The notes: generated by a model not told the origin, from the letters alone. A stretch of 64,000 bases of DNA from Faecalicatena contorta (GCF_021531975.1 NZ_JAFBIY010000006.1:1-64000); one strand, 5' to 3'; positions 1 to 9,866 are shown, numbered from the stretch's first letter. Translations and numbers: made by a program.

Positions 1-1101
1 AAAATAGAATAAGCGAGGAAAAAAGTTATGAAATATGCATTAATAGGTTGCGGAAGAATCGCAACAAACCATGTGAAAGCAGTGTTAAATAACAATCTGG
101 AATTTGTTGCAGTATGTGACGTGCTTCCAGAAAATATGGAAAGTTTATTAGCTAAGCATGACTTACAGAATGATACAAGTATTAAACGCTATACAGATTA
201 TAAAGAAATGATCGAAGAAAATGAAATTGAATTAGTTGGTATTGCAACTGAGAGCGGTATTCATGCAGAGATTGCTTTATATTGCATTGATCATGGCATT
301 AACCTTATCATCGAAAAGCCAATGGCTATGAGTATTGAAGATGCAAATGAAATCATCAGACGTTCAGAAGAAAAGGGCGTGAAGGTATCTGCATGTCACC
401 AGAATCGTTTCAACGTTGCTGTACAGGAAATGCGTAAAGCAGTTGAAGCTGGCAGATTTGGCAGATTATCTCATGGTTCTATTCATGTACGATGGAATAG
501 AAATGAAGGATATTATACGCAGGCACCATGGAGAGGAACATGGGCACAGGATGGCGGAGCACTCATGAATCAGTGTATCCATGGAATCGATCTTCTTCGC
601 TGGATGATGGGAAATGAAATTGAAGAAGTATATGGTGTTACAAGACAGCAGTTCCATGATTATTTGGAAGCAGAAGATATTGGAATGGCAGTTGTAAAAT
701 TCAAGAATGGTGCAGTTGCAACAATAGAAGGAACAACAAATGTTTATCCACAGAATTTAGAAGAGACATTATATTTATTTGGTGAGAACGGAACAGTTAA
801 GCTTGGCGGAAAATCAACCAATAATATTGATGTATGGAATTTTGCAGATGAAACAGAAGAAGACCAGAAAAACAAGGGTTTAGAAGAGCAGACAAGTAAT
901 GTATACGGGAACGGACATACAAGTTTATACGCAGATGTAATAGATGCAATCGTAAATGACAGAGCACCATATGTAGATGCTTATGCAGGAAGAAATGCAT
1001 TAGAACTTGTACTGGCAATATATAAGAGCCAGAAAGAAGGAAGAGCAGTAAAATTACCATTAGAAAACTTTGCAAGTGTTGATATGACAGGAGAGTTTTA
1101 G
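1..1101 (+). repeat. Direct repeat copy A (WbpB-like gene plus leader)
   Basis: Matches 2798..3898 base for base by eye except at three sites near the 3' end: 1068 (C versus T at 3865), 1095 (G versus A at 3892) and 1101 (stop TAG versus TAA). All are silent. The 27 bases before the start codon are shared, including an in-frame TAG at 5..7 equivalent to the stop of the acetyltransferase gene that precedes copy B. The repeat therefore probably extends left of the window. Confidence 0.95.
28..1101 (+). CDS. Gfo/Idh/MocA oxidoreductase, WbpB/WlbA-like (copy 1)
   Basis: NAD-dependent sugar dehydrogenase of 357 residues. The N-terminal Rossmann fold opens with GCGRIATNH (residues 7-15), and the family's EKP motif is seen in IEKPMAMS, whose lysine is the usual catalytic residue. 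Neighbouring WbpD-like and WbpE-like genes suggest that it oxidises C3 of UDP-N-acetylglucosaminuronic acid in the pathway to UDP-2,3-diacetamido sugars. The start is set by GAGGAAAAAAGTT just upstream. The protein is identical to the product of 2825..3898. The family is certain; the exact substrate is inferred from context. Another nucleotide-sugar dehydrogenase is the main alternative. Confidence 0.88.
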   Translation: MKYALIGCGRIATNHVKAVLNNNLEFVAVCDVLPENMESLLAKHDLQNDTSIKRYTDYKEMIEENEIELVGIATESGIHAEIALYCIDHGINLIIEKPMAMSIEDANEIIRRSEEKGVKVSACHQNRFNVAVQEMRKAVEAGRFGRLSHGSIHVRWNRNEGYYTQAPWRGTWAQDGGALMNQCIHGIDLLRWMMGNEIEEVYGVTRQQFHDYLEAEDIGMAVVKFKNGAVATIEGTTNVYPQNLEETLYLFGENGTVKLGGKSTNNIDVWNFADETEEDQKNKGLEEQTSNVYGNGHTSLYADVIDAIVNDRAPYVDAYAGRNALELVLAIYKSQKEGRAVKLPLENFASVDMTGEF

Positions 1102-2217
1102 GTGAATAAAAAATGTATATTTCATGTTCCAAACAGAATTGACTTGAATAGAAAATCTGGTTCGCATATCAGACCTGTTAAAATGAAGCAGGCGTTTGAA
1201 AGTTTAGGATATGAAGTAGATTTTGTAATGGGAAATAATAAACAAAAGAAAAAAGATATTTCTCGAATTAAAAAGAATATAAAAAATGGTGTAAAATATG
1301 AATTTTTATATTCAGAAAGCAGTACAATGCCAACATTACTTTCAGACGAAAATCATTTGCCATTACATCCATTTTTGGATTTTGGTTTTATGAAGTTTTG
1401 CAGGGAAAATAATGTTAAGGTTGGACTGTTTTACAGAGACATACAGTGGAAGTATGATATGTATTTGAAGAATGTAAAATGGTACAAAAAAATAGTCAGC
1501 CTTCCGATGTATAAATATGATTTGAAAATGTACAAAAGAGTTGTTGATGTATTGTATCTGCCGTCTGAATTAATGAAAGACACTATTAAAGAATATGATA
1601 TGCCAAAAATTGAAATGCTTCCACCAGGAGCAATAAAAAGAGAAGAAATTATAGAAAAGAAAAAAGTGTACTATGATGAACGTTCTCAAAAAGAATTAAG
1701 ACTTTTTTATGTGGGTGGATTGACAGGAATAAATGACATTCGTCTTTTCCTGGAAGCAATTCAGGATATTTCATACGTTTCGTTAACATTATGTTGTAAA
1801 AAGCAGGAGTGGGAGAGTGTAAAAGAATTATATGAACCACTTCTGTCCCCAAGAGTGAAAATAGTTCATGCTTCGGGAGATGAATTGATACCATTTTATC
1901 TAGAAGCAGATCTTTTTTGCTGTTATTATGATATGCACGAATACAGAAAAATTGCGGCACCGGTAAAACTGTTTGAGTGTCTTGGTTACGCAGTTCCTAT
2001 GATTGTTACAGCAGAGACAACAGCAGGAATGTTCGTGGAAAATGCAGATTGTGGCTTTAGTATACCATATAGTAAGCAAGCCCTAAAACAACTTTTGGAA
2101 GATGTATATAATAATCAAGAGATTCTCAAAGAAAAGCATGTAAAAGTAATAGAGTGTCTTGAACAGAATACATGGGCACATAGAGCTTTACAAGTTATAA
2201 ATGATTTGAAGAATTAA
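1102..2217 (+). CDS. Glycosyltransferase, GT4-like
   Basis: Cytoplasmic glycosyltransferase of 371 residues that would add one sugar to the lipid-linked repeat unit. Its C-terminal half has a GT-B-type layout: a strand with FYVGGLTG, then [10 protein letters not shown] and a [15 protein letters not shown] segment typical of the donor-binding domain of GT4 enzymes. The N-terminal half is divergent. Translation starts with GTG directly after the stop of copy 1, using the AGGAGAG lying inside the end of that gene, so the two are translationally coupled. It lies between the two WbpB copies and would be lost if they recombined. Donor and acceptor sugars cannot be read from the sequence. Confidence 0.75.
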   Translation: MNKKCIFHVPNRIDLNRKSGSHIRPVKMKQAFESLGYEVDFVMGNNKQKKKDISRIKKNIKNGVKYEFLYSESSTMPTLLSDENHLPLHPFLDFGFMKFCRENNVKVGLFYRDIQWKYDMYLKNVKWYKKIVSLPMYKYDLKMYKRVVDVLYLPSELMKDTIKEYDMPKIEMLPPGAIKREEIIEKKKVYYDERSQKELRLFYVGGLTGINDIRLFLEAIQDISYVSLTLCCKKQEWESVKELYEPLLSPRVKIVHASGDELIPFYLEADLFCCYYDMHEYRKIAAPVKLFECLGYAVPMIVTAETTAGMFVENADCGFSIPYSKQALKQLLEDVYNNQEILKEKHVKVIECLEQNTWAHRALQVINDLKN

Positions 2218-2234
2218 AAATGTGTGGAGGAAAA

Positions 2235-2804
2235 ATGAGAAAATATTTTGTACATGAAAGTAGTTATGTGGATGAAGACGTTGTAATCGGAAACGGAACG
2301 AAAGTATGGTTTTTCTGTCATATACAAAAAGGTGCTCGGATTGGTGAAAATTGTTCATTTGGTCAAAATGTTAATGTTTCCAATAATGTTAAAATTGGAA
2401 ACGGATGCAAAGTGCAAAATAATGTCTCTATTTATGAAGGAGTAGAATTAGAAGATAATGTGTTTTGTGGTCCATCAATGGTTTTTACAAATGACCTTAC
2501 ACCGCGGGCAAAATATCCTAAGGGAAGTGCTGCATATAGAAAAACATTGCTTCAATCAGGATGTTCTGTTGGTGCAAATGCAACGATTGTTTGTGGGCAT
2601 ACAATTGGAAAATCTGCAATGATAGCTGCCGGAGCAGTTGTAACAAAAGACGTGAAAAATCATGCGCTGGTTGCAGGAGTTCCTGCTAAGCAGATAGGTT
2701 GGGTATGTGAGTGTGGAGAAGTTTTAGATGATGGCTTTGAGTGTGCGTCTTGTCATAGAAAATATTATGAAGATGTAGATGGATTAAAGGAAGAATCAAA
2801 ATAG
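2235..2804 (+). CDS. Hexapeptide-repeat N-acetyltransferase, WbpD-like
   Basis: Acetyl-CoA-dependent acetyltransferase of 189 residues with a left-handed beta-helix built from repeats such as [16 protein letters not shown] and [16 protein letters not shown]. It probably N-acetylates the 3-amino group made by the WbpE-like aminotransferase. The C-terminus carries a small cysteine cluster (CECG, then CASC) that could bind zinc. An in-frame ATG at 2220 exists, but GGAGG at 2226..2230 sits between it and the ATG at 2235, so 2235 was chosen. The gene resembles 8614..9144. The fold is certain; the substrate is inferred from neighbours. Confidence 0.85.
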   Translation: MRKYFVHESSYVDEDVVIGNGTKVWFFCHIQKGARIGENCSFGQNVNVSNNVKIGNGCKVQNNVSIYEGVELEDNVFCGPSMVFTNDLTPRAKYPKGSAAYRKTLLQSGCSVGANATIVCGHTIGKSAMIAAGAVVTKDVKNHALVAGVPAKQIGWVCECGEVLDDGFECASCHRKYYEDVDGLKEESK

Positions 2805-3898
2805 AATAAGCGAGGAAAAAAGTTATGAAATATGCATTAATAGGTTGCGGAAGAATCGCAACAAACCATGTGAAAGCAGTGTTAAATAACAATCTGGAAT
2901 TTGTTGCAGTATGTGACGTGCTTCCAGAAAATATGGAAAGTTTATTAGCTAAGCATGACTTACAGAATGATACAAGTATTAAACGCTATACAGATTATAA
3001 AGAAATGATCGAAGAAAATGAAATTGAATTAGTTGGTATTGCAACTGAGAGCGGTATTCATGCAGAGATTGCTTTATATTGCATTGATCATGGCATTAAC
3101 CTTATCATCGAAAAGCCAATGGCTATGAGTATTGAAGATGCAAATGAAATCATCAGACGTTCAGAAGAAAAGGGCGTGAAGGTATCTGCATGTCACCAGA
3201 ATCGTTTCAACGTTGCTGTACAGGAAATGCGTAAAGCAGTTGAAGCTGGCAGATTTGGCAGATTATCTCATGGTTCTATTCATGTACGATGGAATAGAAA
3301 TGAAGGATATTATACGCAGGCACCATGGAGAGGAACATGGGCACAGGATGGCGGAGCACTCATGAATCAGTGTATCCATGGAATCGATCTTCTTCGCTGG
3401 ATGATGGGAAATGAAATTGAAGAAGTATATGGTGTTACAAGACAGCAGTTCCATGATTATTTGGAAGCAGAAGATATTGGAATGGCAGTTGTAAAATTCA
3501 AGAATGGTGCAGTTGCAACAATAGAAGGAACAACAAATGTTTATCCACAGAATTTAGAAGAGACATTATATTTATTTGGTGAGAACGGAACAGTTAAGCT
3601 TGGCGGAAAATCAACCAATAATATTGATGTATGGAATTTTGCAGATGAAACAGAAGAAGACCAGAAAAACAAGGGTTTAGAAGAGCAGACAAGTAATGTA
3701 TACGGGAACGGACATACAAGTTTATACGCAGATGTAATAGATGCAATCGTAAATGACAGAGCACCATATGTAGATGCTTATGCAGGAAGAAATGCATTAG
3801 AACTTGTACTGGCAATATATAAGAGCCAGAAAGAAGGAAGAGCAGTAAAATTACCATTAGAAAATTTTGCAAGTGTTGATATGACAGGAGAATTTTAA
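2798..3898 (+). repeat. Direct repeat copy B (WbpB-like gene plus leader)
   Basis: Second copy of the segment at 1..1101, same orientation, offset 2797 bases. It starts inside the last codons of the acetyltransferase gene and ends at the oxidoreductase stop. Three silent differences, all in the last 34 bases. Confidence 0.95.
2825..3898 (+). CDS. Gfo/Idh/MocA oxidoreductase, WbpB/WlbA-like (copy 2)
   Basis: Encodes a 357-residue protein identical to that of 28..1101, with the same Rossmann start and EKP motif, so the same reaction is expected: probably C3 oxidation of UDP-N-acetylglucosaminuronate. The gene begins 20 bases after the acetyltransferase stop and is followed 17 bases later by a third, clearly different Gfo/Idh gene. 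The near-absence of differences, even at silent sites, points to a recent duplication or ongoing gene conversion. Either copy would suffice chemically, so the duplication may matter for dosage or for genome rearrangement. Confidence 0.88.
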   Translation: MKYALIGCGRIATNHVKAVLNNNLEFVAVCDVLPENMESLLAKHDLQNDTSIKRYTDYKEMIEENEIELVGIATESGIHAEIALYCIDHGINLIIEKPMAMSIEDANEIIRRSEEKGVKVSACHQNRFNVAVQEMRKAVEAGRFGRLSHGSIHVRWNRNEGYYTQAPWRGTWAQDGGALMNQCIHGIDLLRWMMGNEIEEVYGVTRQQFHDYLEAEDIGMAVVKFKNGAVATIEGTTNVYPQNLEETLYLFGENGTVKLGGKSTNNIDVWNFADETEEDQKNKGLEEQTSNVYGNGHTSLYADVIDAIVNDRAPYVDAYAGRNALELVLAIYKSQKEGRAVKLPLENFASVDMTGEF

Positions 3899-3915
3899 AT
3901 TATAACAGAGGAGTG

Positions 3916-4911
3916 ATGAAAGTGATTAAAATTGCGTTAATAGGATACGGGTACTGGGGACCAAATGTTGCAAAAAATTTATATAAAAATAAAGAATATG
4001 AGTTTGTTGCAATTTGTGATAAAAAAGTAGATAGATTGGAAAAGGCAAATAAAGTTTATGCTAATGCTGTAAAGTATATAGAAAACCATAGAGAGATTAT
4101 GGATAATCCTGAAATTGATGCAGTTGCATTAGCAGTTGAGACAAGTGCTCATTATACATTGGCAAAAGAAGCATTACTTGCCGGAAAACATGTATATGTT
4201 GAAAAACCATTTACAGATAATGTAAAAGATGCTGAAGAGTTATTGGCACTTGCCGAAGAAAGAAATCTTAAAATACATGTGGATCATATTATGGTGTATC
4301 ATCCAGTAATTCGTAAAATTAAAGAAATCATTAATAGTGGAGAATTGGGTGATTTACTCTATTTTGATTGTTCAAGAATTAATCTGGGGAACATTAAGAA
4401 TGATGTGAGTTCTATGTGGGATTTAAGTGTTCATGATTTATCAATTATCGATTATCTGTCAGATGGTGCTGAGCCTGTTTCAGTAAAAGCGATGGGTAAA
4501 AAGGTATACAGTAAAAAAGAATCTATCACTTTTATGACATTAAATTACGAAAACTTTTTGGCTAATATTACATCAAGTTGGCTTTCACCAATAAAGGAAA
4601 GAAGATTGATTATTGCAGGAACAAAGAAAATGTTAGTTTATGATGATGTAGATGTTCTCAATAAGCTAATCGTATACGATAAGGGCTTTGATGTAGAAAG
4701 TCTTAATGAACTTGAATATGATGAGTTTGTTGTAAAAACACGTATTGGTGATGCAGTGATTCCACAGCTCCAGCAGGGCGATGCATTGTTTAATAGTCTG
4801 GAACATTTCAGACAGTGCATTATAAATGATGTACAGTCTCAGACAGATGCGAAATCAGCAATTCGTATGCTAAAAATATTAGAAGCAGCAGATAAAGAAT
4901 TACAGGCTTAA
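3916..4911 (+). CDS. Gfo/Idh/MocA oxidoreductase (third, divergent)
   Basis: NAD(P)-dependent sugar oxidoreductase of about 331 residues. It has an N-terminal dinucleotide motif GYGYWGPN, the VEKPFTDN version of the EKP motif, and DLSVHDLSI, a helix that often carries an active-site histidine in this family. It is not a copy of the WbpB-like pair, so a different keto or deoxy step is likely. Three starts are possible: GTG 3913, ATG 3916 and GTG 3922. AGAGGAG ends at 3913, which fits GTG 3922 best by spacing; ATG 3916 is given as the conventional choice. It is followed 17 bases later by the aminotransferase gene. Confidence 0.82.
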   Translation: MKVIKIALIGYGYWGPNVAKNLYKNKEYEFVAICDKKVDRLEKANKVYANAVKYIENHREIMDNPEIDAVALAVETSAHYTLAKEALLAGKHVYVEKPFTDNVKDAEELLALAEERNLKIHVDHIMVYHPVIRKIKEIINSGELGDLLYFDCSRINLGNIKNDVSSMWDLSVHDLSIIDYLSDGAEPVSVKAMGKKVYSKKESITFMTLNYENFLANITSSWLSPIKERRLIIAGTKKMLVYDDVDVLNKLIVYDKGFDVESLNELEYDEFVVKTRIGDAVIPQLQQGDALFNSLEHFRQCIINDVQSQTDAKSAIRMLKILEAADKELQA

Positions 4912-4928
4912 TTTAAGGAGGAAAGAAA

Positions 4929-6086
4929 ATGAAATTTATCGATCTTACAAGACAGTATCCACAGATTAAAGAAGAAGCTGAAAAGAGAGTTTTGAATGTG
5001 ATGCGTTCAACGAATTACATAATGGGACAAGAGGTTCGAGAATTCGAAGCAAACTGTGCAGAATATTTAGGCGTAAAATACGCGATTGGTGTTGCTAACG
5101 GAACAGATGCTTTAGTTTTGGCTTTAGCAGCATTAGGAATTAAAGAAGGAGACGAAGTAATTACTACACCATTCACCTTCTTTGCAACAGCAGAAAGTAT
5201 TGAACGTGTAGGTGCTGTTCCTGTGTTTGTAGATATTGATGCAGAAACATTAAATATTGATGTTACAAAAATTGAAGAAAAAATTACTGATAAAACAAAA
5301 GCCATTTTACCAGTACATATTTTTGGTAATGCATGTGACATGGATGCAATTAATGATATTGCTAAGAAACATGATTTATATGTAATTGAAGATGCATGTC
5401 AGGCTTTTGGTGGAGAGTATAAAGGGAAAAAATTAGGAGCAGTTTCAGATGTGTCTTGTGTTTCTTTCTTCCCAACAAAGAATTTAGGCGGAATGGGAGA
5501 CGGTGGTCTTATTGCAACAAATAGCGATAACATTGCTACTATTGTTAAGGCATTAAAAAATCATGGAAGTGGTTTAGAAGGTAGAACAGCATTAGGACTC
5601 TTAAATCTTGAATTTGAAGATAATTTTGAAATTCGTGAAGGATTCGAAAAATATTACAACTATCTCATCGGATACAATTCACGCTTAGACGAAATGCAGG
5701 CTGCAGTTTTAAATGCTAAAATTCCATTTATAGATGAATGGAACGCAGGCCGTAGAAAAGTGGCAGAGGTTTATAATACTGCATTAGCCGATAAATATGC
5801 AGTACAGAAATCATTAGATGATGTAATGCCAGTATACCATATGTATTCATTACAGCACAAAAGTAGAGAACAAATTATTGATAAATTAACAGAAAATGGA
5901 ATTCCTTCAGGCGTATACTATCCAATTCCAATGCATTTACAGAAGGCATTTGCACATCTCGGATATAAAAAAGGAGATTTGCCTGTAGTAGAAAAAATTT
6001 GTGATGAAATTTTTGCGGTACCAGTATTCCCTGAGCTGACAGCAGAAGAACAGGAAAAGATTATTAATATTTTAAAAGAGTTTTAA
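4929..6086 (+). CDS. DegT/DnrJ/EryC1/StrS aminotransferase, WbpE-like
   Basis: PLP-dependent sugar aminotransferase of 385 residues. The internal aldimine lysine is K184 in FFPTKNLGGMGDGG, preceded by the EDACQAFG motif that holds the PLP ring. With the WbpB-like and WbpD-like genes it would convert a 3-keto uronic acid sugar nucleotide to the 3-amino form, with glutamate as likely donor. A strong AAGGAGG precedes the start. Family assignment is firm. WbpE activity is the best guess, because the cluster contains oxidase, aminotransferase and acetyltransferase together; the first enzyme, UDP-GlcNAc 6-dehydrogenase (WbpA/WbpO), is not in this window. Confidence 0.88.
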   Translation: MKFIDLTRQYPQIKEEAEKRVLNVMRSTNYIMGQEVREFEANCAEYLGVKYAIGVANGTDALVLALAALGIKEGDEVITTPFTFFATAESIERVGAVPVFVDIDAETLNIDVTKIEEKITDKTKAILPVHIFGNACDMDAINDIAKKHDLYVIEDACQAFGGEYKGKKLGAVSDVSCVSFFPTKNLGGMGDGGLIATNSDNIATIVKALKNHGSGLEGRTALGLLNLEFEDNFEIREGFEKYYNYLIGYNSRLDEMQAAVLNAKIPFIDEWNAGRRKVAEVYNTALADKYAVQKSLDDVMPVYHMYSLQHKSREQIIDKLTENGIPSGVYYPIPMHLQKAFAHLGYKKGDLPVVEKICDEIFAVPVFPELTAEEQEKIINILKEF

Positions 6087-6111
6087 AGTTGTGGAATGTT
6101 AGGTGTTATTA

Positions 6112-7155
6112 ATGAAGATATTACATGGAATGACAGAAGTTGCTGGACAAGGCTATTATTCTGTAAAAGGATTAAAAGAAAATGGTATTGATGCCAAGAT
6201 GGCAATTTGGAAAAAGAATCCTTTTGGATATGAATATGATTACTGTGTTAAAGTTGGAACAAATAAGTGGTTATATCCATATTATGCCTTTAGAATGTTA
6301 GTGTTTGCAATTTATGCACTATTTAAATTCGATTGTTTTCATTTCCATTTTGGGTGGACTTTAATTCCAGGTGGATATGATTTGAAGATTTTAAAAATTT
6401 TCAATAAGAAAGTGTTTATGGAATTTCATGGTTCTGATATAAGATGGAGTTTTAATAGAACGAAATATGAATATATTCCATTGCCAGAGGACAGTGAACA
6501 ACGAAAAAAAAGGATATTAAAAATTTTGAAATATGTTGATGGTATTATTTTACATGATGATGAATTGAAAAAACATCTCCCAGATGTGGAAGTTCCAGTA
6601 TATGTTGTTCCATTAAGAATGGATATTTCAAAATTTAGTCCAATATATCCAGAAAAAGAAGTGAGCCGTCCGGTTATAGTTCATGCACCAAGCAAAAGAG
6701 GCATTAAGGGAACAGAGTATGTGCTTGATGCCATTAAAGAACTGGGAAATGAAGTTGAGTTTATTCTTGTTGAAAACAAAACTCAAAAAGAGGCGTTTGA
6801 ATTATACAAAAAAGCAGATATTATTATTGATCAGCTCTTGGCTGGAACATATGGGGTATTTGCTATTGAAGCGATGGCATTAGGGAAGCCAGTAATCACA
6901 TATGTTGATTCAACTATGGCTGAGACGTTTCCAGAGGAGTTGCCAATTGTTAGTGCAAATCCAGAAAACCTGTTAGAAAAAATAAAAATGCTGTTAGCAG
7001 ATGGAAGTGTGCGCAGAGACATAGGAATACAATCTAGAAAATATGTAGAAAAATATCATGATTGTAGAAAGAATGCACTCATTCTGGCAGATATATACCA
7101 AGGGAAATATCCGTCATTAGACGGACGAGAAGCTTTTAAATTTACTGAAAAGTAA
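6112..7155 (+). CDS. Glycosyltransferase family 4
   Basis: Glycosyltransferase of 347 residues. MKILHGMTEVAGQGYYS opens an N-terminal domain ending in the acceptor-side FHGSDIRWS. The C-terminal donor domain shows YKKADIIIDQLLAGTYG and AIEAMALGKPVITYV, the glutamate-containing motif of GT4 enzymes. It probably adds a sugar on the cytoplasmic side before Wzx export. An upstream in-frame GTG at 6103 exists; ATG 6112 was chosen because AGGTG lies six bases before it and the hydrophobic first strand then begins at residue 2. Substrates are unknown. Confidence 0.8.
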   Translation: MKILHGMTEVAGQGYYSVKGLKENGIDAKMAIWKKNPFGYEYDYCVKVGTNKWLYPYYAFRMLVFAIYALFKFDCFHFHFGWTLIPGGYDLKILKIFNKKVFMEFHGSDIRWSFNRTKYEYIPLPEDSEQRKKRILKILKYVDGIILHDDELKKHLPDVEVPVYVVPLRMDISKFSPIYPEKEVSRPVIVHAPSKRGIKGTEYVLDAIKELGNEVEFILVENKTQKEAFELYKKADIIIDQLLAGTYGVFAIEAMALGKPVITYVDSTMAETFPEELPIVSANPENLLEKIKMLLADGSVRRDIGIQSRKYVEKYHDCRKNALILADIYQGKYPSLDGREAFKFTEK

Positions 7156-7180
7156 GAGAATTATGGAGGAAAGTTGAAAG

Positions 7181-8602
7181 GTGGGATATAGTACTCAAAA
7201 ATTGAAAGAATTTGCAAAAGGAAGCAGCATATTGGTTGTTTCAAATATTATTTTGAAAGCAATTCAATTTTTTTTACTACCGATTTATACAAAATATTTA
7301 TCTCCAAAAGAATTGGGAATTTCTGATAGTATAACATCTTTTACAACGTTTTTATTTCCATTATTAGTAATGGCTTTTGATTCAGCATTTAGTGCATTTT
7401 ACTATGAAGAAAGAGAAAACCAGCATCAAAAAGTTTTTAATACTTGCTTTGCCTTCCTGAGTATTCAGAGTATGATTCCAATATTGTTGACATTGGTAAG
7501 TGGTAAAATATCACAGATTTTATTTGAAACTCCCATATATTCAATGGGAGTTAAATTAGCTTTATTGTCAGTATCCGTAAATTTGTTGTTTCTACCATTT
7601 TCGTTGTTGATAAGAATGCAGAATCGAATGCAGATCTTTGCAATTATTAATGTTATTTCTTCGTTAACAATGATTAGTTTGAATGTTGTATTTGTATCTG
7701 TGTTGCAGTGGGGATATATTGCACTGATGGCAAGTACTTTCATTGTGAATATTCTTCAAATTATTCTTTATGTTATAACTTGTAAAATGACAATTGCAAA
7801 AAGTTATGTTGAGAAATCATTGTTTAAAGATATGATTCGTTATGCATTGCCTTTTATTCCGATGACCGTTTCTACGTGGGTTTTAAACATGTCTGACCGT
7901 TATATGCTTTTGTTTTTAGCGGGTGAAAGTGAAGTTGGAATTTATGGAATAGGTGGACGTTTTGTAACAGTCATCTCTGTTGTAATTAGTGGGATTAGTA
8001 CAGCTTATACAGCATTTGCATTTCAGAGTGTGAAAGATGAGAATGCAAAAGAAATATTTAGTGATGTTGTAAATATTATTTTTGTTTTCCTGGCAGGAGT
8101 GTGTACAACGGTTTCACTCTTTGGTAAAGAAGTGATTCAGATTATGACATCAAGTGAATATCATGATGCATATTATTTCCTGGCAAGTTTAATGTTTTCT
8201 CAATTAGCATATGCATTATATACATTTACTGGCTATGGAATTTCGTTTAAAAAACAGTCAAAATATTTTTTCTATAGTGTTACATTAGGGGCAGCGATAA
8301 ATGTTTTGCTGAATTTTATTTTCATTCCGCAACTGGGTGCCAAAGGCGCTGCGTTAACAACTTTAGTGGGAATGTTGACGATGTTTTTAACGGCATATTA
8401 TTTTGCACAAAAATTATATCCATGTCAATATGGTGTTAAAAAAATATGTATAATATTTATAGGGCTATATGCTTGCTGTGTCGTTTTTATGCAGACAAAT
8501 GTTATATATAAATGCATTATATGGCTCATTGCTGCGACGAGCGTGTTAGCCATATATAGAAATACTCTGAAAAAAGTTTTTTTCATGTTTAAAAATAGAT
8601 AA
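7181..8602 (+). CDS. Wzx-type polysaccharide flippase
   Basis: Integral membrane protein of 473 residues, essentially a run of 12 to 14 hydrophobic helices (for example ILVVSNIILKAIQFFLLPIY near the N-terminus), as in MOP-superfamily flippases. It would flip the undecaprenyl-linked repeat unit across the membrane for polymerisation. It starts with GTG; GGAGGA at 7165..7170 is ten bases upstream and the TTG in between runs into a stop, leaving GTG as the only sensible start. A second flippase at 28187..29698 suggests at least two exported glycans. Confidence 0.88.
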   Translation: MGYSTQKLKEFAKGSSILVVSNIILKAIQFFLLPIYTKYLSPKELGISDSITSFTTFLFPLLVMAFDSAFSAFYYEERENQHQKVFNTCFAFLSIQSMIPILLTLVSGKISQILFETPIYSMGVKLALLSVSVNLLFLPFSLLIRMQNRMQIFAIINVISSLTMISLNVVFVSVLQWGYIALMASTFIVNILQIILYVITCKMTIAKSYVEKSLFKDMIRYALPFIPMTVSTWVLNMSDRYMLLFLAGESEVGIYGIGGRFVTVISVVISGISTAYTAFAFQSVKDENAKEIFSDVVNIIFVFLAGVCTTVSLFGKEVIQIMTSSEYHDAYYFLASLMFSQLAYALYTFTGYGISFKKQSKYFFYSVTLGAAINVLLNFIFIPQLGAKGAALTTLVGMLTMFLTAYYFAQKLYPCQYGVKKICIIFIGLYACCVVFMQTNVIYKCIIWLIAATSVLAIYRNTLKKVFFMFKNR

Positions 8603-8613
8603 GGAGATTTTAA

Positions 8614-9144
8614 ATGGGAATTTTTATACATGCATCAGCAGAAGTTTCTGAAAAGGCAAAAATAGGAGATGGAACAAAGATCTGGAATCTTGCCCAGGTG
8701 CGAGAAGATGCCAATATTGGAGAAAACTGCATTGTCAGCAAAAATGTATATATTGATACAAAGGTCAATATTGGAAATAATGTAAAGATACAGAATAATG
8801 TTAATGTATATCATGGTGTAACAGTTGAAGATGATGTGTTTTTAGGACCATCAATGACATTTACAAATGATTTTTATCCAAGAGCATTTAATGATGAATG
8901 GGAAATTACAAATACTTTGGTGAAAAAAGGCGCATCTATCGGAGCAAATGCAACAATTGTATGTGGAGTAACAATTGGTGAGTATGCAACGATAGGATCA
9001 GGAAGTGTTGTCACTAAAGATGTTCCACGTCAGGCCCTGGTTGTGGGAAATCCGGCAAGACAGATTGGGTGGGTTTGTGTATGTGGACATAAATTAGATC
9101 AAAACTATACTTGTCCAAAATGTGGAACGAAATACTCTTTATAA
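8614..9144 (+). CDS. Hexapeptide-repeat N-acetyltransferase, WbpD-like (second)
   Basis: Acetyltransferase of 176 residues with left-handed beta-helix repeats ([20 protein letters not shown] and following) and the loop FTNDFYPRA shared in form with the 2235..2804 protein. It ends in CVCGHKL and [10 protein letters not shown], a two-knuckle cysteine tail that probably binds zinc. A good AAGGAGATTTTAA precedes the ATG. The two acetyltransferases are alike in fold and tail but differ throughout, so they may act on different amino sugars or on different positions of one sugar. Confidence 0.85.
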   Translation: MGIFIHASAEVSEKAKIGDGTKIWNLAQVREDANIGENCIVSKNVYIDTKVNIGNNVKIQNNVNVYHGVTVEDDVFLGPSMTFTNDFYPRAFNDEWEITNTLVKKGASIGANATIVCGVTIGEYATIGSGSVVTKDVPRQALVVGNPARQIGWVCVCGHKLDQNYTCPKCGTKYSL

Positions 9145-9173
9145 ATTAATGGTTAAAGGTGGTGCATTTATAG

Positions 9174-9866
9174 ATGGAACATAGAATATTTGTTGATTTT
9201 AAAAGCATATTAAAGACGTTTATAAAAAAATGGTGGTTATATTTAATTGTTTTTGTTTCTTTCCTTTTTGGAGGGTTTTTGATGGCAAATAGTTTTAGCG
9301 AAGAAAACATAACCCATACTGCAATAGGGAAAATATTAGTTACACAGCAAAAAAATGAAGAGACAGGCGAGATCATGGATAATGCTGCAAGATTGCAACC
9401 TGCCTATGATGCGACAGAAGTTATTAAATCGGGAGTGTTTTTTGAACATGTAAAAGAGAAATTGTCTTTTGATATTACCACACAAGAATTGAGAGACTGT
9501 GTTTCATCTGAGATGCTTCTGCCAACCAGAACACTGAAGTTAGCAGTTGTAGGAGAAGATTTAGCGAAAGTAGAAGAAATTCTTAACGCGGTACAAAAAA
9601 CAGCAGAAGAGTATCTTCCAGATATCCTTCCAAGTGTAAATGTAGAAGTATTAGAGACAACAGAAACCATTCAAATTCAGCAACAACAAAAAAGTGTAAA
9701 CGGAATGAAGATTGGCATATTAATGGGAATGGCTGGTTGCATTATCCTGACATTTCTTTTGGGAGCACTATATTTGTTAAACAGTGCAGTAAAATACAAA
9801 GATGATGCAGAAAGTTCTTTGGGCATGAAGGTCTTAGCAGAGTTTCCGATGAAAACCAGGGGGTAG
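9174..9866 (+). CDS. Wzz/YveK-type chain-length adaptor
   Basis: Membrane protein of 230 residues with one membrane helix near residues 19-40 (WLYLIVFVSFLFGGFLM) and one near 177-200 (GILMGMAGCIILTFLLGALY), flanking an extracytoplasmic domain. This is the Gram-positive modulator layout in which the adaptor partners a separate cytoplasmic tyrosine kinase encoded next door. It is followed after four bases by the kinase-like gene. It would govern polymer length or export through Wzy. The short cytoplasmic tail ends soon after the second helix, as expected for an adaptor with a separate kinase. Confidence 0.82.
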   Translation: MEHRIFVDFKSILKTFIKKWWLYLIVFVSFLFGGFLMANSFSEENITHTAIGKILVTQQKNEETGEIMDNAARLQPAYDATEVIKSGVFFEHVKEKLSFDITTQELRDCVSSEMLLPTRTLKLAVVGEDLAKVEEILNAVQKTAEEYLPDILPSVNVEVLETTETIQIQQQQKSVNGMKIGILMGMAGCIILTFLLGALYLLNSAVKYKDDAESSLGMKVLAEFPMKTRG

